Assembly: GCA_036244855.1 (NCBI GenBank)
Contig: BQKZ01006061.1
Location: 14,385 to 30,529, forward strand
Source: Temnopleurus reevesii
Taxonomy: Eukaryota; Echinodermata; Echinoidea; Temnopleuroida; Temnopleuridae
Reading direction: 5' to 3'
Length of the DNA stretch: 16,145 bases
The position numbers were made by a program, and so were the translations under genes. This document shows, piece by piece, positions 1 through 9,500 of this stretch; positions within the stretch are counted from its first letter, which is position 1; each line of letters begins with the position of its first letter. Under the pieces are notes generated by a model, which saw only the letters and a program-made list of their open reading frames with translations, was not told the origin of the DNA and did not search any database.

Positions 1-21
1 CCCCCCCCCCCCCCCCCCCCC
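1..21. repeat. poly-C tract at the window edge
   Basis: The window opens with 21 C in a row. Similar mononucleotide C/G runs occur at 2973-2984 (interrupted), 3360-3371, 6377-6390, 6498-6507, 6637-6647, 9845-9856 and 12036-12042, mostly at edges of duplicated segments or repeats. Confidence 0.9.
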
Positions 22-39
22 TCTCCTTGATTTGTGCTA

Positions 40-58
40 ATTGGCGTTCCATATAAAG
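40..58 (+). promoter_or_regulatory. possible core promoter: ATTGG and TATA-like motif
   Basis: An ATATAAAG motif at 51-58 lies 287 bases before the start codon, with an inverted CCAAT core (ATTGG) at 40-44. The two are closer together than in a typical promoter, and AT-rich motifs arise by chance. Transcription might begin near 80-90, but nothing in the sequence proves it. Confidence 0.22.
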
Positions 59-187
59 CATAGTGAATAAACAATCGGTTATCTCACAACAGAAACGAGA
101 AGGTCAAGTTGAAGGAAGCGATCTAAAATGCAGATTAAATGTTAAACAAATATTATTATCACAGTCAAAGGGTGAAGGAGAACACTA

Positions 188-484
188 ATGGTATATGGGC
201 TCACAGACTGCGCTTGGAAGGAGCTTCAGATTGCTATATCCCAGCTTGATTTTCGGAGGTCAACAAGTCAATTACTTGCACTGGGATATCAGAGCTTTAT
301 ACGGAGCGTGATCTCGTCCTCTCCCGGAACTCTAGGCGATCATCATGGAGCGTCCCGCTGTCGTACCTGCTGGTACTGCAGAGAAGTCTATTTTCAGAAT
401 TTTACCGGATTTTCCAGCTGGTCCTCTCGATATATTCCGTCAAAAAGCATCTTTCGATTGGAAAAAGTTGAAAGTGGCCATTGA
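188..484 (+). promoter_or_regulatory. upstream ORF overlapping the ACOX3 start in another frame
   Basis: An ATG at 188 (C at -3, G at +4, a moderate context) opens a 98-codon frame that passes over the ACOX3 ATG in a different frame and ends at 484. Its product resembles nothing I know. If the leader includes this ATG, it could lower translation from 345. A shorter upstream ATG at 128 stops after five codons. Whether either lies in the mRNA depends on the unknown start site. Confidence 0.3.
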
Positions 485-509
485 GGGTCAAGATGCAATC
501 AAATTTCAG
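345..509 (+). CDS. ACOX3: ACOX3 exon 1 (residues 1-55), start codon
   Basis: Begins with ATG in a good initiation context (A at -3, G at +4). An in-frame TAG at 333-335, only 12 bases upstream, rules out an earlier start in this frame. The first 17 or so residues are not conserved. From [20 protein letters not shown] (20-39) it matches the ACOX3 N-terminus. Ends in CAG|gtaaat, phase 0. The exon lies in the acyl-CoA oxidase N-terminal alpha-helical domain. Confidence 0.92.
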
Positions 510-3500
510 GTAAATAATACAAAATATAAACATGATAAATTTTTTTTAGCAGTTTTGTTAAATTTTTGGTGTTTAGGTTAATGATTCTGTCCTTATCTCT
601 TTCTTTTTCTTTTGTAAATAAACATAATTATACACTGTAGCATGGATGTATTTTAAGATTTGTGGTACATTTATAATACACTATTGATATTTTTTCTGTC
701 ACTTAAGTATTGAAAACAAAATAGATTGGTATTTCATTGTGTACATATCAGTGACAAATTAAAATTTGTATGTGTTTTGCTGCAAATACAAAGGTACCGT
801 ATATTGGGGTTGGTTTGACAAGTGATGTAAACATTGACAATATGACTCTTTTTCTTCATTAATCAATTTTCATTTTATTTGCATAATTCGAATGCTCATT
901 AAATCTTAGACACTATCTGTGGGCACCCTACTTCAAGTTAACAACACTGAATAAACAAAGAAAAGAAGGAGAAGATGAAAGGGCCCGGGCAAGTGGTCTG
1001 CTCAGTGCTGTAAGAATTCTATTGACTTCAAGATGAAATTTACACAATGCAAAACTGAGGTTTCAGTATCTTTTTTTTTATTCCCACAGTACCAAGTATG
1101 GAAAACAATGGAGAAAGACCCTCTATTCCAGCACAGCCCGGAACCACTAACCACAGAAAAGGCACGGGAAATCACATATCGTCGAGTCAAACGCTTGGTG
1201 GAATATGGATTCCCACAATCCTTGTCGAGCCACGTCTCTGCAAATACATGGCTTCTTACGGCGCTGATCATGTACGACATGTCACTGTTTGCGAAGTTCA
1301 ACCTCAACAGAATTGTAAGTATTCAAGGGAGAAGTGATTTCTTAGTTTGCATGTTGGACTTTTTGTATCATATTGCATTGAAACAACTCTTTACATAACA
1401 CCGTAACACTTTAACATTCTTGTTTGGTTTGACGGAAGCAGCAAGCATTAATTGTCCAAGGGGAAGTGTGCCATAGGTCTCACAGTCAGCAGATATTAGA
1501 TCTTTTACAAAATATTGGGCAACATTTTCAATCATTAATCATTAATCAGAATAGGACATTCTCAATGTGTATATGGTTCTTGATTATTATTGAAGCTATA
1601 TGTAGATGTATTCTAAATCTTCTAGTTTGTGCTCTCAAGGGTGTTTGCTGATTTGCATCAGACATAAGATTATTCCAATTTAGATGTCTATCATCAGTGT
1701 AAAGTTCATTGATATACAGTATAATAAAATATTTGAAGACACCAAATTTTTTTAGCCTTTCTTGTACCGTACCATGATTGTTGATTTCTTGCAAAAGTAA
1801 TGATTTAAGTTTTTTTTAATAATTTTGTAATTTGATCATTCGTAATAAGTATGATTTAAAGCTAAATTGTAAAAAATATCTCAGCCCTTTAGAGGAGTGA
1901 GATAATTAGCAATTCAATGGCAATGACAGAGTCTACAATATGTGAATTTATTATAAATGAATAGATTGAAAACTATTTTGATGTGTGATTCATGACTTTC
2001 TGTGCGTATCATGAACAGATGTTTGGAGAGACCATTCGCAATACTGGTTCTGCTCGGCATGAAGGTTTAGCTCAGCAGTGCCAAATACTGGAGGTAAGTA
2101 ACACACCTCCCAGGTCCATAACACAAACTTTATGACAGATGATACAACCTATTTTGGTTAATAACAAATGTATTGTTCAAGATTCCCATTGCAACTGTAC
2201 TGCAATGAAAACATTTGAAAACTTCCAGCCTAAACACCACCCTGAGACTGCTCAAAAAGAATTTTTTCCATAACAGTTTCTTTATCAACAACACTGGCAT
2301 TTAGGAAAAATGCCTAGAGCATGAATAATTCCCACAAAATGCACCATAAAATTGTGATAGTTGGTAATAATGAGACTCTTCTGGAAAGAACCTAAGAACC
2401 TGCCCCTTAGACTAGGAACATACTTTATTCCTACTTCATGGAATAGACTAGTTTTTAATATCTAACGCATGATTCTTGAATGTGGGCATTTGTCTTGTCC
2501 AAAACACCAATAAATGTATGACAACTGGATTTCTGTAATAATCAATTGTTACTAGCAGTTTAATGTTAAAGGTAAAAGAAACGAAATTTTATGCTTAAAA
2601 AGATTAATTTTAAAGCAAACTGGCCAATTGATCATGACCATGGCCTTGACATTTATCCTAAGCCAACAAATATTAAAGAGTTTTATATCTCCATTTTGTT
2701 TCTTTCCTTCCAAGGCTTTCTGTAGCCTGATATTTGGAGTCAAATATTTGCCAAGAATCACAACTCCATTTGCTTAATCAACTTGCAAGGAATAGAGTCA
2801 ATATTTTATCTTCATTATGATCCCCCATCCAAGGCTGGAATCATAGTGTGTATATAATGTATGTTCACTATCCTGATATCTCCTTTTCTTGTTCACATTT
2901 TAAGGCAAAGGGTATAAAGGAGGTAATTTCTATATAGTGCGCAAATATTTTCTCCCTAAAGAAGCAGTTTATCCCCCCTCCCCCAAAATAGAACAATACA
3001 AATTTGTTTCCTCCCCATCTAAAGGCCTGGGCACACCAAACACGGCACGGCATCACGGCACGGTATTTACGCGATTTCTCCCCTGTGATTGGCCAATTGT
3101 GAGGCATCCTTTACGCGGAAGAGCGCGCTGACCAATAGCAAGGTAGCGCGTAAATACCGTGCCGTTATGCCGTGCCGTGTTTGGTGTACCCGGGCCTTAA
3201 GGCTTTCTAAACCCTGAGCCATTGTGTGGTATGTTGCATTCTTCATACATGATTCTCTGTTTTCGTACCCGCCTTCAGAGGGAATAGATATAAAGAACCT
3301 CATATCTACATGTACATAGGGCTCAGATTGTCTCTCCTTGAAGAAGTGCTATTCAACTCCCCCCCCCCCCCTCTACCCCCTAAAAACTACTATATCAAGT
3401 TGTTTCTCCCCTTCCAAGGCCTTTTACACCCTTAAACAATGTATAAAGTGTTGTAAAACCACATATCTCTTTTCTTGTATACCTTTATAGGGAATGGAGT

Positions 3501-6500
3501 CAATATGTACATCTATTTCCATCTTGATCCCCCGTCCAAGGCCTGAATCATTGTATGAAGTGTTTATAATCATCATATCTCCATTTTCTTATTCACCTTT
3601 CAAGGCAATGAGTGTAAAGGAGTCCATATCTCCATTTTTCTCCTTCCAAGGCTTTCTTAAGCCTGAACCAACTTACAAAGTGTTTGTAATCATCATATCT
3701 CCATTTTCTATGTTCACCTTTCAAGGCAATGGGGTGCTTTTCCCTGACAGAGCTATCTCACGGAACAAACACAAAGGCTATGCGTACAACTGCTATCTAT
3801 GACCCCAGTACAAAGGTAAGAAACTACTTGTACTCACTTGGAAATAAGACCACAAAGAAACTGGGCAAAGTAAACAACCCCCATTCAAGCCTATTCTTTC
3901 TCAGATAAAAGGAAAGATGCTTCTCTACCGTTCAGCAAATAAGGTCGACATCTGTTTTACAGACATTTTTTTCAGAATAGATGCGGAGGAGATTTTTTTG
4001 TGTGTGCTAGAACCATTGTAAGGGCTTGAGTGGGTAGTCGTTTATTTTGTCCAGTTTCTAAGTGCTTCGAATTCACAGAGCTATCTCACTGAACAAACAC
4101 AAAGGCTATGCGTACATTTGATATCTATGACCCAAATATAAAGGTAAGGAAGTTCTTACTAGGAAATCAACAGGCAAAGAAACTGGACAAATTGAACAAC
4201 ACCCATTCAAGTTTTCACAATGCCTCTTGCAACCTAAAGAAATGAACTTTCCTGTCATTCAGCAAACACATTTGACATCAGAAATTTCCATTGCAGGATA
4301 AATGCGGAGGCAATTTCTTTTTGTGTGCAAGAGCCATTGTAAGGGCTTGAGTCTGTAATCATTTATTTTGTCAAGTATCTTTTCCCCCCACAGAGATATC
4401 TCAAGTAACAATCATGAAGACTTTGCATAATTATCTATGACCCAAATACAATGGTAAAGAACTTCTCTCTAGGAATTTAAAAAGACAAAAAATTTAAATA
4501 ATAAACAACTGTACATTCAAGCTTTCATAATGGCTCTTCTGGAAAAAAAAAGGAAGGAGCTTCTTTTGCTGTGAGCAGAATGGACAAAATATTTTGGACA
4601 AAGTATTGCAGCCTTCACAATAGCCCCAAAACATAAAAGAAATTAGCTTCCTTCTCATTATGTGACTCATGTTTGATATTTTTTGGCTGAATGAGAGGGA
4701 AAGAAGTTTTTGTGTGTATCTAGCCATTGTGAACGCATGAATGAAGTGGTTTGCTTTGTCCAAATCTTTTGTCCCATCTACTCACAGTGGCTGCGATTCA
4801 GCCAACGCGTTTGACATATGTTCAACTTTCCTTTGCAGAACAACTGGGAAAGAAATGTCCTTTTGTGAACTTGAATCATTGTTTGGGCTGGAGTGGTAGT
4901 TGTTTATTTGTCCAGTTTCTTTGGTATTAGATTTCACAGTGACTATCTTCATGAGCCTGATAAGGGGCTCAATGTGTGTCAAAGCACTGATAAGGCACTC
5001 AAACTGTCAACAAGACAGAGATAGGGTGATTTGAGTGTTTCAGGCTTCATCAGTCTACGTGCAGAATTTCATCCTTCTTTTTATCTTTCCATTTTTGCCT
5101 TTTTAAATATTAATTAAACATGTATGTTTAGCCCGCAGTAAATTAGAATATGATCAAAGACCAATAAGAATGCCAGGACATGATTGAAAGCAAGTTAATT
5201 TGTTATATCATGAAATTAGGTTACATAATGTGTTCTTACTTGGATAACCTTGTATTACTTTCGTTCTACAGTTGCACATCCTTAGGCACCTGATTTAAAC
5301 AGTCTTTGATTACCTTGTAATTTTCGAACTTGAGAATACCAGGTTCCATATTTAAACACAAATATTTTTTGGTTTGTATTTCCATAATGTCTCAAAGTAA
5401 AGTTTGATGGATGAATGTACACATACATGGCACCCCTGAAGAAAGCACTCTATGAAAATATACATAGAAGATTTTCAAATTTTTTCAAATTTCAAAACAA
5501 TTAACTCTATATATCCGGGCGGTGTTTCACCAAGATAAGAAAGACTTTACGCACGACTTTACATTCGACTGGTATCCCTTCTTGCGCGTAATGGTTCACA
5601 CTATTACGCGCATTCAGGGCAAGATTTGACACCAGTCAAACTTCAAGTCGTTCTGAAAGTCTTTCTTATCTTGGTGAAACACCACCCAGATCTACATTGA
5701 ATGAGCTAAAATCCTTTTGTTGATTTTCAATGAAAGTGAGTTTCTACTATTCACTGTATGGTACTCTTTTTATCATTTTTTTTTTATAATGAGTCTTGCT
5801 TGGGAGATAGATGATTCTAATTTTTTCCATGTATATTAATAAAAAAAAATCATTTTGAAACATATTTTGGATGCAAGCTGTCTGTCGAAGTCAGCACCTA
5901 TCTTTCCAAAGAAAATTTCATAATGTTATCCTTCTCTATTGATAATTTGTAACAGTATTTTCATGACTGACATGCATTTGGTTGACATGTATTTCTATCA
6001 CTCTCGTAGCTGAATAAACACTAAATTTTCTTTTTAAAAAGTGATTTTTTTTCACCTTATATACATAAACCTATTTTCTCCATGCCTTCAGGAGTTCATC
6101 ATCAACACCCCTGACTTTGAGGCCACCAAGGTTTGGGTCGGCGTTCTCGGGAAGTCCGCTACGCACACCATCGCCTTCGCTCAGCTATACACGCCGGATG
6201 GCGAGTGTCATGGTCTGAATTCCTTTGTTGTACCGGTCAGAGATCCCAACACCTTGCTTCCCATGCCAGGGGTCCTGGTCGGTGACCTCGGGGTCAAGCT
6301 TGGCCAGAATGGGCTGGACAATGGGTGGGTATATTTGGTATTTCTGTGTTGGTTACCTGACTTGACGTTTTATTTTGGGGGGGGGGGGGGAGTTCTGGTC
6401 GGTGATCATGGGGTCAAACTTGGCCAGAATGGGCAGGACAATCGGTAGGTGTATTCATATTTTTGTGTTGATTACCTGACTGGATGGGTTTTTTTTTGGG

Positions 6501-9500
6501 GGGGGGGAAGTCCTGGTTGGTGATCTTAACGTCAAGCTTGGCCAGAATGGACTGGACAATGGGTAGGAATATTTGATATTTTGTGCTGATTACCTGACTG
6601 AGCTGGTTTCTTTTTTTCCCTTCTTTTTTTTTTTTTGGGGGGGGGGGAGGTGTCACGGTCTGACTTTGTTTATGGTACCGGTCAGAGATCCAAACACACT
6701 GCTTCCCATGCCAGGTGTCCTGGTTGGTGATCTCGGGGTCAAGCTTGGCCAGAATGGGCTGGACAATGGGTGGGTATATTTGATATTTTGTGTAGACTAC
6801 CTGAATTGGCGGAGGAGGGGGGATTGGGGGTGTCCTGGTCGGTGTCCTGAGCCCCGTAACATAAAGGTTTGCGATTAATCGCTATTTGATTTTACGATCA
6901 ATTGAAAACTTTAGTACATGATTTGCCATAGACCTGCGATTGATGGATTTTATAAATAAATAACAAACTGGCATTTGTATAATGCATAATCAGACGAACT
7001 GCTCTATGTACTTCACACTATTTTAGCGTCTTTGAAGCTCAAAGTCAGAAGTTACCATGTAAACAAATATGTCTTTAGCCTGCGCTTGAACACTTTAAGA
7101 GAGTTTGATGACTGAAGTTCATGTGATACGCCGCTCCATGTCTTCGGTGCACAGAAGTAAATATTTCATATTTTGTGTTGATTACCTCACTGTGGCCCGA
7201 GTTCTAAAGATAGATTGAATAAAACCACCTCCTCCCTTGACCATAGAAGACCCCCAAAAGCCTGACTTTTATTCACAGAATATTCTTATTTTGATATTTG
7301 CTCTCAAGTGGAATTCTATGGGATTGAATTCCCTGAAACCTTTCTTTTCTCTTTTACTAACACATATACATCTCTCTGATGATAAACAGGAACCACAAAA
7401 CTCTTGACTTTTGTTTTTTATACCATTAGTTCATACCCTAATTCACTAGAAGTGTCTGTGATATGTTTCAATTTACAGCTGTATCCTCTCTATATCAATT
7501 GCTTTCGAAGAATAATTCAATGAAGAAAATCAGAGTTTATATGTTGTTTTAAAGTAAAAACTATTTGGATCTGCTTTATCTTCATCGTTTGCTGAAGCTC
7601 TCCATAGAGGTCTATCCGTACATGGTGCATTGTCATAATTCATCAGCGACATGACGGTTGCTGATGAATTATCACTGTTAAATTGATTGTATTGCAAAAA
7701 ACCCATGACAAACAAACGTATAAAGCTCTGGGGATTCCTGTTTTAGAGAAATTTTGCCATATTGGCCATTGCTTTTAAACCATACTGATGTTGCAATGAT
7801 GTAACTGAAGACAAACAATAGATCACCTTCATTGCTAGATACTGGTGTAATAAATAAAGATGCAATTATTACATTCCAATATACATCTATATTCATATCA
7901 TCCTTTATGCTCCTCCAGATTTGTAGCATTCCACAATGTCCGCATTCCCAGAGAGAACCTTCTCAACCGACTTGGCGATGTGACGGTGGATGGAAAATAT
8001 ATCACTCCCATAGAGGTATGTGTGTCAGAATTTGACAGATTTGAAATCAGGTGTGCCGGTTCTAAACAAATTTAAATAAAAAGGAAATTGGAGATCTCAA
8101 TGGATCAACACATCTGCTCTCTTTCTCTCTACCTTTGATTAATGTTGGATATTATTCAAGGGAACGTTATTTGGTTCAGTTAAAAGTGTCCCGAATTCCT
8201 GGCCATAATCTTCCAAGATAAATGAAAATTCCGTTATGCAATACAACATATTGATATTGAGCATTCTACAATTTCTGGATTCCCAGAGAGAACCTTCTCA
8301 ACAAACTTAGTGATGTGACAGAGGATGGAAAATTTATCACTTTTATTGAGGTATGCTGGCGCTTATACCTGTAGGAAAGATTATAACTTTATTGTAGTGC
8401 AATACTCTCACTATTTTAGACATTCTTATCATACATACTTATCATTTAGACATACTTATCTTTTCATCCTTGTCAGGCCAGTGGACTAATTACAGATACA
8501 ATACAAAATACAAAATAAAAAATGTCAATACAAAATTGACACTTCCAACAGATATAGCATTCATTAATGAAATTATTTGGAAAATTATAATAGTCTTTTG
8601 TCACTTTAATTTGACTGTGCATTTAGATTATATACAGGAATAGAATTCTACTTGGAAATTGTATTAAAATCATATCGCTTACTGACCCCAATTCTGAATG
8701 AAATGATAGCATGCTGTATAAGCTGAAATTTGCACAGGAGTTTTATTTTCATGGATTTCACAACCATGAATTTGCTAGAATTTTCACTTTTTAGAATACC
8801 CAAAGACTTGTATACAAAAATCGTTCAAAAACGTGGAAATTACAACTTGATTATGTGTAAAAAAGGTCTGAGATTCAGTGAACTTGGTAAAATTAATTTA
8901 TGCTGAAATATTATCCCTGACAGTAATATTTAGGAGGCACATCTTCCTATTTTATTTAATTTATTCATCATTATTATTATTTTTGATGGAGGTTCTTTGT
9001 ACATACAGGTATGCATATATTTTTTTGCTAATTAAACTCAATAGGCGGGTTTACTTATATATTCAAATTTATGTGCGTTTTACGTAGTTACGTGGTATTC
9101 CATAGACCGGTTGATAACAATAAGACTACAATAATTGGAATCCAGTTTGCATACATTACTTGTTGCTATGTCGGGCAAGCCTTGGGCAAGCTTTCTGGTT
9201 GTCAAGAACAACCTTTGTGTTAGAGGTATGCATAAAATTTGCATCTTTTAGTAAACCCGCCTATTCATTTCCAATATTGCCGCAACAACAGGATCCAAAA
9301 GAGAGATTCGGTGCATCACTAGCAGCCCTGTCTGGTGGACGTGTTGGCATCACAGCTATCGGGGTCTGCAATCTGAGACTAGCAATCTCCATCGCTGTCA
9401 GATACTCGGCAGTTAGGAGACAGTTTGGACCAACGCCTGATGAGTTACCCGTACTGGAGTACCAGATGCAGGTATTATAAGCTTTTCTTTAACCTCTCTC

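Noticed and set aside
2868..3303. Minus-strand and plus-strand ORFs across the 3023-3197 region
   Set aside because: They are produced by the palindromic MITE and low-complexity C/T runs; no family resemblance.
6326..6331. GTATAT at 6329 as the exon 5 donor in place of GTGGGT at 6325
   Set aside because: It would leave a phase that does not join exon 6 (FVAFHNV would be lost); GTGGGT restores NGFVAFH exactly as in the family.
6414..6656. Minus-strand ORF starting with a proline/lysine run
   Set aside because: Antisense of the exon 5 copies and their T/G tracts.
8261..8350. Exon 6 copy as a functional alternative exon
   Set aside because: The copied part is open, but there is no acceptor in the correct phase: the bases before it are ttga, and the available AG leads to a stop.
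9160..9291. N-terminal extension of exon 7 to include the open frame before it
   Set aside because: That stretch is the inside of the inverted-repeat element, is not family-like, and an AG acceptor gives a perfect join at 9292.
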